Shown here piece after piece: positions 7,477 through 16,612 of a stretch of 64,000 nucleotides of DNA. The notes under the pieces were generated by a model. That model was not told where the DNA came from. It made no database searches and saw only the letters and a list, made by a program, of their open reading frames with translations. Made by a program: the position numbers and the translations under genes. How positions within the stretch are numbered: position 1 is the stretch's first letter; every line of letters starts with the position of its first letter. The stretch comes from Rhodobium gokarnense (lineage in GTDB: Bacteria > Pseudomonadota > Alphaproteobacteria > Rhizobiales > Rhodobiaceae): positions 310,001 through 374,000 of the forward strand of contig NZ_JAOQNS010000002.1 in assembly GCF_025961475.1 (NCBI RefSeq), written 5' to 3'.

Positions 7477-8753
7477 TGATGTCCAGTCTTGCGTATGAGA
7501 GTGGTCAGGATCCGGCCGAACAGGCGCCGACGCTGAACCGCGATGCGCGCCCGGTGCCGCGCATTTCCATCCAGGCATTCTGCGAAACGCCCGAGGTCGC
7601 CCACACCATCGAGCAGGCCGCCTCCGACCGGCGGATGATGAAGGCCCACGTCAAGGTGCACATGGGCGGCATCGATTCCGCCGTCGAGTTCTACCAGTCC
7701 GCGCCGACGCCGAACCTCGTCGTGGTCGAGAGCCAGTTGCCGCGCGAGGCGCTGTTCGGCCAGCTCGACAGTCTTGCCGATGTCTGCGACACCGGCACCC
7801 GCGTGGTCCTGATCGGCCATATCAACGACGTCGTCCTCTATCGCGACCTGATCCGCAAGGGCGTCAGCGAATACATCATCGCGCCGATCGACGTCTTCGA
7901 CTTCGTCGCCATGGTCGGCGATCTCTACAATTCCGAGGACGCCGAACCGCTTGGCCGGTCCATCGCCTTCATCGGCGCCAAGGGCGGTTGCGGCTCGTCG
8001 ACCGTCGCCCACAATGTCGCCTGGTCGATCGCACGCGCCTACCAGAACGACGTCATCCTCGCCGATCTCGACCTGCCCTTCGGGACCGCCGGGCTCGACT
8101 TCAACCAGGACCCGATCCAGGGCATCGCCGAGGCCGTTGCCTCGCCCGACCGGGTCGACGACGTCTTCATCGACCGCCTGTTGTCGAAATGCACCGAGCA
8201 TCTCAGCCTGCTCGCGGCTCCGGCGACCCTCGACCGGACCTACGATTTCGACGAGAAGATCTTCGACAACATCGTCGACGTGCTGCGCTCGGGCGTCCCG
8301 ACGGTGGTGCTCGACGTGCCGCATATCTGGACGAGCTGGTCGCGCCGGGTGCTGTCGATCGCCGACGAGATCGTCATCACCGCGTTGCCCGATCTGGCCA
8401 ATCTGCGCAACGTCAAGAACATCTGCGACTACCTGCAGTCCGTGCGCGCCAATGACGGCCCGCCGCACCTGGTTCTGAACCAGGTCGGCACGCCGAAGCG
8501 CCCGGAAATCCGCACCGAGGAATTCGTGCGCGCGCTGTCGATAAAGCCGATCGCGGAAATCCCCTTCGACGGCCAGCTGTTCGGCGCCGCCGCCAACAAC
8601 GGCCAGATGATCGGCGAAGCCGATCCCAAGAACGCGGCCACCGAGACGTTTCATTTCATCGGCCAGGTGGTGACCGGCCGCACCGAGGCGCGCAAGCAGA
8701 AGCGCTCCGCCCTGGCACCCATCCTGTCGCGCCTGCGCGGCAAGAAGGACTGA
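7476..8753 (+). CDS. cpaE: CpaE/TadZ pilus localisation ATPase
   Basis: 425 aa. The N-terminal ~130 residues form a degenerate receiver-like domain (NLVVVESQLPREALF, VVLIGHINDVVLYRDLI, GVSEYIIAPID). A ParA/MinD-like ATPase follows with a variant Walker A GAKGGCGSSTVAHNVA, a switch segment (ILADLDLPFGTAGLDF) and LVLNQVG. CpaE/TadZ places the pilus machine at the cell pole. Starts at 7476 or 7479 are both possible after GGAGG. The C-terminus is basic (ARKQKRSALAPILSRLRGKK). It lies between cpaD and cpaF as in Caulobacter and rhizobia. Confidence 0.93.
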   Translation: MMSSLAYESGQDPAEQAPTLNRDARPVPRISIQAFCETPEVAHTIEQAASDRRMMKAHVKVHMGGIDSAVEFYQSAPTPNLVVVESQLPREALFGQLDSLADVCDTGTRVVLIGHINDVVLYRDLIRKGVSEYIIAPIDVFDFVAMVGDLYNSEDAEPLGRSIAFIGAKGGCGSSTVAHNVAWSIARAYQNDVILADLDLPFGTAGLDFNQDPIQGIAEAVASPDRVDDVFIDRLLSKCTEHLSLLAAPATLDRTYDFDEKIFDNIVDVLRSGVPTVVLDVPHIWTSWSRRVLSIADEIVITALPDLANLRNVKNICDYLQSVRANDGPPHLVLNQVGTPKRPEIRTEEFVRALSIKPIAEIPFDGQLFGAAANNGQMIGEADPKNAATETFHFIGQVVTGRTEARKQKRSALAPILSRLRGKKD

Positions 8754-8780
8754 TTTTGGTAACCCGGAGTATCCTCAGGC

Positions 8781-10313
8781 ATGTTCGGTAAGCGGGGCAG
8801 TTTCGGATCTGGCGCCAAGGAAAAGCCGGCCGTGACCACGGCCGAGCCGCCGAAGGTGTCCAAGGCCGAGCCGAGCAGCCCGATCGAGCCGCGGATCGAT
8901 CCGCCGCCGATCAAGGTCGGCAACGTCAACGACGAAAACGCCATGGACGACGCCGAGCGCGCCGGCCCGTCCGCGCCGGCGCTCGCCGAGTACAAGGTCG
9001 AAAGCACCTCCCGCCGCAAGTCCGAGAACTATTACGACGTCAAGACGCTGATCTTCTCGGCGCTGATCGACACCATCGACCTGTCGCAGCTCGCCAAGCT
9101 CGACGTCGAATCCGCCCGCGAGGAAATCCGCGACGTCGTCAGCGAGATCATCGCGCTGAAGAACGTCGTGATGTCCATTGCCGAGCAGGAAGACCTGCTG
9201 GAGGACATCTGCAACGACGTCCTCGGCTACGGTCCGCTGGAGCCGCTGCTGGCCCGCGACGACATCGCCGACATCATGGTCAACGGCGCGGAATGCACCT
9301 ACATCGAAGTCAACGGCAAGGTGAAGCCCACCGACGTCCGCTTCCGCGACAACCAGCAGCTCATGAACATCTGCCAGCGGATCGTCAGCCAGGTCGGCCG
9401 CCGCGTCGACGAAGCGAGCCCGATCTGCGACGCCCGCCTTCCCGACGGCTCGCGCGTCAACGTCATCGCGCCGCCGCTGGCGATCGACGGGCCGGCACTC
9501 ACCATCCGCAAGTTCAAGAAGGACAAGCTGACCCTCGACCAGCTCGTCCGCTTCGGCTCGATCACCCAGGAAGGCGCGACGCTCCTGCAGATCATCGGCC
9601 GGGTCCGCTGCAACGTCATCATCTCCGGCGGTACCGGCTCGGGCAAGACGACGCTGCTCAACTGCCTGACCCGCTACATCGACGCCGACGAGCGCATCAT
9701 CACCTGCGAGGATTCCGCCGAACTGCAGCTCCAGCAGCCCCACGTGGTGCGCCTGGAAACCCGCCCGCCGAACCTTGAGGGCGAGGGCGAGATCACCATG
9801 CGCGACCTGGTCAAGAACTGCCTGCGCATGCGTCCGGAACGGATCATCGTCGGCGAGGTGCGCGGCACCGAGGTGTTCGACTTGCTTCAGGCCATGAACA
9901 CCGGCCATGACGGCTCGATGGGCACGATCCACTCCAACAGCCCGCGCGAATGCCTGTCGCGCATGGAATCGATGATCGCCATGGGCGGCTTCAACCTGCC
10001 GACCAAGACGGTGCGCGAAATGATCGTCTCCTCCGTCGACATCGTGGTGCAGGCGGCGCGCCTGCGCGACGGCTCGCGCCGCATCACCCACGTCACCGAA
10101 GTGCTGGGCATGGAAGGCGAGGTCATCATCACCCAGGACATCTTCGTCTACGACATGATGGGCGAGGATGCGACCGGCAAGATCATCGGCCAGCACCGCT
10201 CCACCGGCATCGGCCAGCCGCGCATGTGGGAACGCGCCCGCTACTACAACGAGGAGACGCGCCTCGCCGCCGCCCTCGATGCGTCCGACATCAAGAGTGC
10301 GGTCGGTGAGTGA
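8781..10313 (+). CDS. cpaF: Pilus assembly/secretion ATPase CpaF (TadA)
   Basis: 510 aa GspE/VirB11-type hexameric ATPase that powers Flp pilus polymerisation at the inner membrane. A ~70-residue Pro/Ala-rich leader precedes the N-terminal domain ([40 protein letters not shown]). The motor shows Walker [13 protein letters not shown], the Asp box [14 protein letters not shown], Walker [13 protein letters not shown] and the His box [13 protein letters not shown]. The sequence is full length and intact. It is followed 9 bp later by tadB in the operon. Confidence 0.96.
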   Translation: MFGKRGSFGSGAKEKPAVTTAEPPKVSKAEPSSPIEPRIDPPPIKVGNVNDENAMDDAERAGPSAPALAEYKVESTSRRKSENYYDVKTLIFSALIDTIDLSQLAKLDVESAREEIRDVVSEIIALKNVVMSIAEQEDLLEDICNDVLGYGPLEPLLARDDIADIMVNGAECTYIEVNGKVKPTDVRFRDNQQLMNICQRIVSQVGRRVDEASPICDARLPDGSRVNVIAPPLAIDGPALTIRKFKKDKLTLDQLVRFGSITQEGATLLQIIGRVRCNVIISGGTGSGKTTLLNCLTRYIDADERIITCEDSAELQLQQPHVVRLETRPPNLEGEGEITMRDLVKNCLRMRPERIIVGEVRGTEVFDLLQAMNTGHDGSMGTIHSNSPRECLSRMESMIAMGGFNLPTKTVREMIVSSVDIVVQAARLRDGSRRITHVTEVLGMEGEVIITQDIFVYDMMGEDATGKIIGQHRSTGIGQPRMWERARYYNEETRLAAALDASDIKSAVGE

Positions 10314-10322
10314 GGCTGAGCG

Positions 10323-11327
10323 ATGTTCGATTCCGGCCTGATCGTCCTTGCCGTCGTCGGTCTCGTCGTCCTCAGCGTCGGCGGCATCCTCTATGCGCTG
10401 CTCTATCCCATACTGTCGGGGAACTCGCGCGCGGAAAAGCGGCTGGAAGTCGTCAACCGCAAGCCCAAGCCATCGGCCGGCAACGTCCGGGCCTCTTCCG
10501 ACATCAACCAGCGTCGGCGCCAGGTCCAGGACCGGCTGGCCGAGCTTGAGCAAGCCCAGAAGGCAAAGGCCAAGAAGCGCGCCGGCCCGGGCCTGAAGGT
10601 CAGATTGCGCCAAGCGGGCCTGAACTGGTCGAAGACCAAGTTCTACATCATCAGCGCCATCTGCGGCGTCGTGTTCTTTATTGGTGCCAAGATGCTGGGC
10701 GCGCCGATCTTTGTCGCGGCGGGCCTTGGCATCGTTGGTTTCCTCGGCTTTCCGAACTGGCTGATCAAGTTCATCCGCAAGCGCCGGGAAAAGAAATTCC
10801 TCAACGAGTTTCCGAACGCCGTCGACGTCATCGTGCGCGGCGTCAAGGCCGGCCTGCCGCTTGGCGACTGCCTCGGCATCATTGCGCGCGAGTCCCAGGA
10901 GCCGGTGCGCACCGAGTTCCAGCGCATCCTGGAGACCCAGCGGATGGGCATCCCGCTGTCGGAAGCCGTCCAGAAGCTTCCCGAAAACATGCCGCTGACC
11001 GAAGCCAACTTCTTTGCGATCGTCATCTCCATCCAGCAACAGGCCGGCGGCAACCTGTCGGAAGCGCTCTCCAACCTTTCCAAGGTGCTGCGCGACCGCA
11101 AGAAACTGAAGGGCAAGATCGTCGCCATGAGCCAGGAGGCCAAGGCGTCGGCGGCGATCATCGGCTCGCTGCCGATCATCGTCATGGCCCTCGTCTACCT
11201 GACGACCCCCGCCTACATCGCGATCCTGTTCAACGAGACGATCGGCAACATCGTCCTCGGCATTTCCGCGCTGTGGATGTTCATCGGCATCATGGTGATG
11301 CGCAAGATGATCAACTTCGATTTCTAG
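10323..11327 (+). CDS. tadB: Type II/IV secretion F-domain protein TadB
   Basis: 334 aa inner-membrane platform protein. An N-terminal helix (LIVLAVVGLVVLSVGGILYA) and a charged linker (KAKKRAGPGLK) precede paired helices (FYIISAICGVVFFIGAKM, PIFVAAGLGIVGFLGF). The cytoplasmic GspF/T2SSF domain follows (NAVDVIVRGVKAGLPLGDCL, ETQRMGIPLSEAVQKLPE, QQQAGGNLSEALSNLSKVLR), then two C-terminal helices. TadB works with TadC and the CpaF ATPase to assemble the pilus. Confidence 0.95.
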   Translation: MFDSGLIVLAVVGLVVLSVGGILYALLYPILSGNSRAEKRLEVVNRKPKPSAGNVRASSDINQRRRQVQDRLAELEQAQKAKAKKRAGPGLKVRLRQAGLNWSKTKFYIISAICGVVFFIGAKMLGAPIFVAAGLGIVGFLGFPNWLIKFIRKRREKKFLNEFPNAVDVIVRGVKAGLPLGDCLGIIARESQEPVRTEFQRILETQRMGIPLSEAVQKLPENMPLTEANFFAIVISIQQQAGGNLSEALSNLSKVLRDRKKLKGKIVAMSQEAKASAAIIGSLPIIVMALVYLTTPAYIAILFNETIGNIVLGISALWMFIGIMVMRKMINFDF

Positions 11328-11343
11328 GGTGGCGGCCGGCGCA

Positions 11344-12321
11344 ATGTTCCAGACCCTCACACAGCTCATCGCCGATCCCCAGGTCCTCCTGATGGTCTTC
11401 ACCGTCATTGCGGTGTCGGCGACGATCATGACCGTCGCGTTGCCGATGCTGCAGCGCGACGAGTTGAAATCGCGCATGAAGAATGTGGCCACCGAACGCG
11501 AGGCGATGCGCGCCCGCGAGCGGGCCCGCCTGCAGCAGAGCAAGGCCGAGCAGGTCAATCTGCGCCCGCAGCCGAAGGACTACATGCAGCGGGTCGTGAC
11601 CAAGTTCAATCTGCGCGAGCTGATGATCGACGAGAACACGGTCAATAAGCTGAAGATGGCCGGGTTCCGGGGCCAGGCGCCGCTGGTGATGTTCCTGTTC
11701 GCCCGCTTCGTCGCGCCGATCGCACTGTTCCTGATCGCGCTCCTCTACATGTTCTTCGTGCTGCCGTCCGGCCAGCCGGTAATGGTCAAGGTGCTGATCG
11801 CCTCGGTCATCGCTGCGGTCGGCTTCTACGCGCCGTCGCTCTACGTTTCCAACGTCACCTCCAAGCGCCAGCTTTCCATCCGCCGGGCCTGGCCGGACGC
11901 CCTCGACCTGATGCTGATCTGTGTGGAATCCGGCATGTCCATCGAGGCTGCCTTCCGCAAGGTCTCCGGCGAGATCGGCGATACCTCGATCCCGCTGGCC
12001 GAGGAGCTGACCCTGACGACGGCCGAGCTCTCCTACCTCCAGGACCGGCGCCAGGCCTACGAGAACCTTGCCAACCGCACCGGCCTTGAAGGCGTCAAGG
12101 CGGTGACGACGGCGCTTCTCCAGGCCGAGCGCTACGGCACGCCGCTGTCCCACTCGCTCCGCGTCATGGCCGACGAGAACCGCGAGATGCGCATGACCGA
12201 GGCGGAAAAGAAGGCGGCCGCCCTGCCGCCGAAGCTGACCGTGCCGATGATCGTCTTCTTCCTGCCGGTGCTGTTCGCCGTCATCATGGGCCCGGCGATC
12301 ATCCAGATCGTCAACCGCTGA
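11344..12321 (+). CDS. tadC: Type II/IV secretion F-domain protein TadC
   Basis: 325 aa, second platform protein of the Flp pilus. ATG 11344 is preferred; GTG 11329, one base after the tadB stop, is in frame and also possible because neither has a clear ribosome-binding site. Transmembrane helices flank a GspF-type domain (WPDALDLMLICVESGMSIEA, AFRKVSGEIGDTS, RTGLEGVKAVTTALLQAERYG, PLSHSLRVMADENREMRM). The C-terminal helix is LTVPMIVFFLPVLFAVIM. It is the last gene of the plus-strand cluster. Confidence 0.94.
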   Translation: MFQTLTQLIADPQVLLMVFTVIAVSATIMTVALPMLQRDELKSRMKNVATEREAMRARERARLQQSKAEQVNLRPQPKDYMQRVVTKFNLRELMIDENTVNKLKMAGFRGQAPLVMFLFARFVAPIALFLIALLYMFFVLPSGQPVMVKVLIASVIAAVGFYAPSLYVSNVTSKRQLSIRRAWPDALDLMLICVESGMSIEAAFRKVSGEIGDTSIPLAEELTLTTAELSYLQDRRQAYENLANRTGLEGVKAVTTALLQAERYGTPLSHSLRVMADENREMRMTEAEKKAAALPPKLTVPMIVFFLPVLFAVIMGPAIIQIVNR

Positions 12322-12363
12322 CGGCTTGCCCCGAAAGGCGCTCCACCGGCTTTTTCCCCGAAC

Positions 12364-12391
12364 AAAAAAAGAGCGGCGAGAAGGCCGCTCT
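12364..12391 (-). terminator. Intrinsic terminator of tadD
   Basis: Eight-bp stem AGAGCGGC / GCCGCTCT with a six-base loop. On the minus strand it is followed by seven U. It lies 30 bp beyond the tadD stop. On the plus strand no U-run follows, so it would mainly stop leftward transcription towards tadC. Confidence 0.85.
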
Positions 12392-12420
12392 TCAAGGCTT
12401 CGCGGTAAAGGCGGGTCGGC

Positions 12421-13257
12421 TTACCCGGACGTGCGCCTGGCGTCGGCTTCCTTGACCTTCTGCCAGGAATTGCGCTGCGAGAGCATGCCGCGCAGATAGG
12501 CGATGTTGGCTTCCGCCTGGCGCGGGTCGAGCTCGTCGCGGGCGATCTTTTCCGCCTCGTCGAACTTGCCGGAAAGGCCGAGGACGAGGGCAAGGTTCTG
12601 GCGCACCCGGCTGTCGGAGCCCGGCTGGGCGACGGCCCGGCGCAACACCGCTTCGGCCTTGGTGAGGTCGCCGGAAAGCACGTAGGAAAGCCCTTCATTG
12701 TTGAGGACGGAGGGCTCGTTCGGCCGGATCTTCAGCGCCTGGGCGTATCTGGTGCGGGCCTCGTCGTGGGCGCCGGTCTGGTCGAGGATTGCGCCCTCGG
12801 CCGACAACAGCCGCCAGTCCGGCTGGTCCGGGCTGTGCGCGGCGCGGATCACCTTCATTGCCTCGCCGAAGCGGCCCTTGGCGGCCAGCGCCTTGCCGTA
12901 GGCGGCGGCGATTTGCCGGTCCTTCTGGTGCTTGATGGTCGCCTTGCGCAGGACCGCGACGGCCTGGTCGAGCTGGCCGTTCATCCTGAGGACGGTGGCG
13001 TAGTTCAGCGCGATCTCCGGATCGTCCGGATCGGACGAATAGCGCTTGCCCCATTTCTCGACCGCGGCGCTGACCTCGGCCGCCGAATAGTCCTTGCCGC
13101 CATAGCTGGCGCCGGTGGCGTCCGTATGCGAGCCGAGCGAGGCTTTCTTCTTGGAGGCGCAGGCCGAGACGGCAAGCGCCAGCGCGATCGGCAGGACGAG
13201 CCCGCCGGCGGCGGGGCTTTTGGCAAGGCGGCGAAGGGAAGATATGGACATCGTCAT
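12421..13257 (-). CDS. tadD: TadD-like TPR lipoprotein (pilotin)
   Basis: 278 aa lipoprotein: signal GLVLPIALALAVSAC with lipidated Cys near residue 33, then a basic stretch and tandem TPR motifs (PDDPEIALNYATVLRMNGQL, AAYGKALAAKGRFGEA, RYAQALKIRPNEPSVLNNEG, LALVLGLSGKFDEAEKIARD). TadD is needed for tad pilus assembly, probably as an outer-membrane factor for secretin placement. It is transcribed separately from the main cluster, on the minus strand, with its own terminator and a CtrA-like box upstream. Confidence 0.9.
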   Translation of the reverse strand: MTMSISSLRRLAKSPAAGGLVLPIALALAVSACASKKKASLGSHTDATGASYGGKDYSAAEVSAAVEKWGKRYSSDPDDPEIALNYATVLRMNGQLDQAVAVLRKATIKHQKDRQIAAAYGKALAAKGRFGEAMKVIRAAHSPDQPDWRLLSAEGAILDQTGAHDEARTRYAQALKIRPNEPSVLNNEGLSYVLSGDLTKAEAVLRRAVAQPGSDSRVRQNLALVLGLSGKFDEAEKIARDELDPRQAEANIAYLRGMLSQRNSWQKVKEADARRTSG

Positions 13258-13317
13258 CTCTGGCCATTACGGCTCTTTGGAACCGGATGAGCTTTCCCGA
13301 TCAATAGTCTGTTAACC

Positions 13318-13332
13318 CTAATAGTTGGTTAA
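13318..13332 (-). promoter_or_regulatory. CtrA-like box between tadD and the aminopeptidase gene
   Basis: On the minus strand it reads TTAA-N7-TTAG, one mismatch from the CtrA consensus, about 60 bp upstream of the tadD start. GTTAACCC also occurs twice here (from 13311 and 13328). The region is divergent, so either gene could be controlled. Confidence 0.45.
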
Positions 13333-13362
13333 CCCGGCCGTCCGCCAAGGAGTTGTCTGCCG

Positions 13363-14772
13363 ATGTCCGTTGCCCTGCCCGATTGCCTGATCGCCGCCGC
13401 CGACCCCGATGCCGCGGCGGCCGTCCCGGTCCTGTTCCTCGGTCCCGACAGCCTTGAGGAAACCCTTGCCGGCGGCACCGGCATGGCCCGCGCCTGGGTC
13501 GCGGCGAACGGCTTCAAGGCGGGCGCGGGCGCGCTCCTGACCATCCCCGACGAGACCGGCGCCCCCGCCGCCGTCCTCTTCGGCCTCGGCAAGCCCGAGG
13601 TCCGCGCCGAGACCCCGTCCCTTGCCGGCAAGCTGGCGACCGGCCTCGCCGACGGCGTCTATCGCCTGGAAGGGGAGGTGGACGACCTTGAGGCGGCGAT
13701 CCTCGCCTTTGCCCTTGGCGCCTACCGGTACGACCGCTACGCCAGGAAATCGGCCCGCGCCGTGCGCCTCGTCGTGCCGGAGATGGTCGATGCCGAGGCG
13801 CTGTCCCGCACCGTTGCCGCCGTCACGCTGGTCCGCGATCTCGTCAACACGCCGGCCAACGACCTCGGCCCGGCCGAGATCGCCGATGCGGCGCAAAAAC
13901 TCGCCGAGGCCCACGGCGCCGCCTGCGAGGTCACCGTCGGCGATGACCTTCTGGACACCAACTTCCCGATGATCCACGCCGTCGGTCGCGCCAGCAGCTC
14001 CGCGCCGCGGCTCATCGACATGACCTGGGGCGATGCGGCCGCGCCCAAGGTGACGCTGGTCGGCAAGGGCGTCGCCTTCGATACCGGCGGCCTCAACCTC
14101 AAGCCTGGCACCTCCATGGCGCTGATGAAGAAGGACATGGGCGGGGCCGCCAACGTCCTCGGCCTTGCTTCCATGATCATGGCCGCAAAGCTGCCGGTGC
14201 GCCTGCGCGTGCTCATCCCGGCGGTGGAGAACTCCGTTGCCGGCAACGCGTTCCGGCCCGGCGACGTGTTGCAAAGCCGCAAGGGTCTCACCGTCGAGAT
14301 CGGCAACACCGACGCGGAAGGCCGCCTGGTGCTCGCCGATGCGTTGGCGCTTGCCGACGAGGAGGAGCCGGACCTCGTCCTCGACCTTGCGACGCTCACC
14401 GGCGCCGCCCGCGTCGCCCTCGGCACCGACCTGCCGCCCTTCTACACCGACGACGAGGCGCTTGCCGCCGCCGTCGCGGAGGCGGCCGAGGCGACGAGCG
14501 ACCCGCTCTGGCGCATGCCCCTGTGGAAGCCCTACAAAAAGCTGCTCGATTCCAAGATCGCCGACATCAACCACATTTCCAGCGGCGGATTTGCCGGCTC
14601 GATGACGGCGGCCCTGTTCCTCGCGCGCTTCGTGGAAAAGGCGAAAAGCTGGGCCCATTTCGATATCTATGCCTGGTGCCCGGCCGGCAAGACCGGACGC
14701 CCGGAAGGCGGCGAGGCGCAGGCCATCCGCGCTCTCTTCAAGGTGCTTTCGGATCGCTATCCGCCGGCCTGA
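13363..14772 (+). CDS. Leucyl aminopeptidase family protein (M17)
   Basis: 469 aa cytosolic di-metal aminopeptidase that removes N-terminal residues in peptide turnover. The C-terminal catalytic domain has the M17 metal/catalytic motifs GKGVAFDTGGLNLKPG (Lys/Asp), MKKDMGGAANVLGL and the signature NTDAEGRLVLADAL. FAGSMTAALFLARFVEKAKS and HFDIYAWCP complete it. The N-terminal domain is divergent, as in the rhizobial PepB-like branch, so I do not use the name pepA. Start ATG 13363 follows an AGGAG. It is divergent from tadD. Confidence 0.92.
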   Translation: MSVALPDCLIAAADPDAAAAVPVLFLGPDSLEETLAGGTGMARAWVAANGFKAGAGALLTIPDETGAPAAVLFGLGKPEVRAETPSLAGKLATGLADGVYRLEGEVDDLEAAILAFALGAYRYDRYARKSARAVRLVVPEMVDAEALSRTVAAVTLVRDLVNTPANDLGPAEIADAAQKLAEAHGAACEVTVGDDLLDTNFPMIHAVGRASSSAPRLIDMTWGDAAAPKVTLVGKGVAFDTGGLNLKPGTSMALMKKDMGGAANVLGLASMIMAAKLPVRLRVLIPAVENSVAGNAFRPGDVLQSRKGLTVEIGNTDAEGRLVLADALALADEEEPDLVLDLATLTGAARVALGTDLPPFYTDDEALAAAVAEAAEATSDPLWRMPLWKPYKKLLDSKIADINHISSGGFAGSMTAALFLARFVEKAKSWAHFDIYAWCPAGKTGRPEGGEAQAIRALFKVLSDRYPPA

Positions 14773-14787
14773 GCCGAAAACCCCGAA

Positions 14788-14810
14788 CGCCGCCCTTGCC
14801 AAGGGCGGCG
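14788..14810 (+). terminator. Stem-loop after the aminopeptidase gene
   Basis: Perfect ten-bp stem CGCCGCCCTT / AAGGGCGGCG with a three-base loop, 15 bp after the stop. Only a short pyrimidine stretch follows, so termination may be partial. Confidence 0.55.
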
Positions 14811-14920
14811 CTTCCGTCGGAAACTGTCTCGGAGCCGAAATGATCCCGCGGGCACGGCCCCGCCGGGGCGTCGTCCCTCCCATGCGACAATTCGGTGAGT
14901 TGCGAGAGTGTGCGTATCCG

Positions 14921-15271
14921 ATGACCGTTGATATTCGCCCGAGCCAGGCGCTGAAACTCTGGCATGACGTGACGCTCGATCTGGTGCGTGGCGGCGATGC
15001 GGATCTGTCGGCACGGCAGATGACGATCCTGATGACGGTCTATCTGGAAGCCCCGCCGCACACCGTGCGCGGCCTCGCCGAAAAGCTCGGCGTGACCAAG
15101 CCGGCGATCACGCGGGCCCTCGACACCATGGGCCGCCTGAAGCTCGTTGCCCGCCGCCGCGACGACAAGGACCGGCGCAACGTCATCGTCCAGCGCACGG
15201 TGGAGGGCGCGCTTTACCTGGAACGTGTCGGCGATCTCATCGTCGACAAGGCGAAGGGGTTGCCACGATGA
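14921..15271 (+). CDS. MarR-type winged-helix regulator
   Basis: 116 aa from ATG 14921; an in-frame ATG at 14882 is possible but adds a poorly conserved leader. It is compact, with a MarR winged helix: LSARQMTILMTVYLEAPPHT, recognition helix region LAEKLGVTKPAITRALDTM, wing KLVARRRDDKDRRNVIVQRT. The dimerisation helices are short compared with ordinary MarR proteins. Its stop overlaps the start of the NlpC/P60 gene by four bases, so the two are translated together and may share a cell-wall role. The ligand is unknown. Confidence 0.85.
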   Translation: MTVDIRPSQALKLWHDVTLDLVRGGDADLSARQMTILMTVYLEAPPHTVRGLAEKLGVTKPAITRALDTMGRLKLVARRRDDKDRRNVIVQRTVEGALYLERVGDLIVDKAKGLPR

Positions 15272-16131
15272 CCGAATTCGATCGCCGCCGCCATCCGGTC
15301 CGACCGGACCTTGCCGCCGAGGCCTATCGCGGCCGCGTCGAGGCCGGCATTTTTGCCGAGGGCATCGAGCGCCGCATCCTCGCCGACGCCGTGCCGCTCA
15401 GGCCGGAGGCCGACGAGCGCACGTCCATCGACAGCGAGGCCCTGTTCGGCGAGACCTTCACGGTCTTTGAGGAGGGCGATGCCTGGTGCTGGGGCCAGCT
15501 TGCGACCGACGGCTATGTCGGCTGGCTGCCGGCGGGCGCCCTCGGCATGCCCGGCCCGGAGCCGACCCACCGCGTCGCGGCGCTTCGCAGCTATCGCTAT
15601 CCCGAACCCGAACTGAAGCTGCCGCCGCTCGGGCTCCTCTCCATGGGCGCCCGCGTCACCGTCGTCGGCGAGGAGAGGGTCCGCGACCTCGACTATGCCG
15701 TCCTTGCCGATGGCACCGCCATGGTCGCGCGCCACCTGATGCCGCTCGGCGAGGCCGAGCCGGACTGGGTGGCCGTTGCCGAGCGCCTTGCCGGCACGCC
15801 GTATCTCTGGGGCGGGCGCACCAGCCTCGGCCTCGACTGTTCGGCGCTGATCCAGCTTGCTTGCCAGGCAGCGGGCATCGACGCCCCACGCGATTCCGAC
15901 ATGCAAGAGGACGAGCTCGGCAGCCGCATGAACAACGAAAAGGCCTGCGCCATGCCGTGCCGCGGCGACCTCTATTTCTGGAAGGGCCATGTCGGCGTTC
16001 TGAGCGACCCGCAGACGCTCCTCCACGCCAACGGCTTCACCATGACGGTGGATTACGAACCGCTCGCCGCGGTTACGCGGAGGCTGGAAGAGGCCGGCCT
16101 CCCGGTCACCGCGATCAGGCGCATTGCGTGA
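15268..16131 (+). CDS. NlpC/P60 family cell-wall peptidase with SH3-like domains
   Basis: 287 aa. Residues ~40-150 form SH3-like targeting domains (GETFTVFEEGDAWCWGQL, DGYVGWLPAGAL). The C-terminal ~120 residues are an NlpC/P60 cysteine peptidase: GTPYLWGGRTSLGLDCSALI (nucleophile Cys), WKGHVGVLSD (His) and LLHANGF (third polar residue). These enzymes cut peptidoglycan stem peptides. There is no clear signal peptide, which is usual for the rhizobial dipeptidyl-peptidase VI-like branch that processes muropeptides in the cytosol. It is translationally coupled to the MarR gene. Confidence 0.9.
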   Translation: MTEFDRRRHPVRPDLAAEAYRGRVEAGIFAEGIERRILADAVPLRPEADERTSIDSEALFGETFTVFEEGDAWCWGQLATDGYVGWLPAGALGMPGPEPTHRVAALRSYRYPEPELKLPPLGLLSMGARVTVVGEERVRDLDYAVLADGTAMVARHLMPLGEAEPDWVAVAERLAGTPYLWGGRTSLGLDCSALIQLACQAAGIDAPRDSDMQEDELGSRMNNEKACAMPCRGDLYFWKGHVGVLSDPQTLLHANGFTMTVDYEPLAAVTRRLEEAGLPVTAIRRIA

Positions 16132-16158
16132 GGGTGGGCGGAACACGTACATAAGACG

Positions 16159-16295
16159 CCGTCATCGCGAGGGTCCGAAGGACGGGGAGCGGCACGTGAC
16201 GCGAGCCTGGGAAGGCGACGCGGCGATCCAGAGCGACTTGCTCCGAGCGTGCAGCCCTGGATTGCCGCACTCGCTGCGCTCGTTCGCAATGACGG
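16159..16295. repeat. Palindromic intergenic repeat, 137 bp, with terminal inverted repeats
   Basis: Bounded by CCGTCATCGCGA and the reverse complement of CCGTCATTGCGA (11/12 match). The internal parts also mirror each other (GCGGCGATCCAG against GCGGCAATCCAG). The same right half recurs near 22519-22549. No transposase is encoded; this looks like a small non-autonomous or REP-like element. Confidence 0.7.
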
Positions 16296-16411
16296 CGGGG
16301 CTGTCGAGCATTGCGGTCCAGCCGCCAGCATGACCAAATGCACACGTCTTTCGACAATGGCCGCCAACCCGGTGTTTAAGGGCCGAGCACGCTCGCCCGC
16401 CAAACACTCAG

Positions 16412-16585
16412 CCGTCACCCCGGCCCCTGAGCCGGGGCCTATTGCCCCTGTCCGCACGGTATGCCGTCCGTGAATGGGTTTGGGCATTTGCGTGACGCAA
16501 GGCCTGTGCAGGCGCCGCGGCGGCGTACCGGGCCGATGTGGGCAATGGGTCCCGGCTCTCGGCTTCGCTCCGGCCGGGATGACGG
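16412..16585. repeat. MITE-like repeat copy 1 (174 bp)
   Basis: Starts CCGTCACCCCGG and ends CCGGGATGACGG. Mirrored end segments of ~40 bp run inward to CTATTGCCCC on the left and GGGCAATGGG on the right, around a less conserved core. A second copy of exactly the same length lies at 22609-22782. Both are in intergenic space and neither codes for protein. Confidence 0.75.
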
Positions 16586-16612
16586 CGGGGAGGGCGTGCT
16601 GCAACGGCGGCC

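Noticed and set aside
8775-11558. Very long open frame antisense to cpaF and tadB (927 codons)
   Set aside because: It mirrors the third-position GC bias of the intact cpaF/tadB genes; its translation is low-complexity and matches no family.
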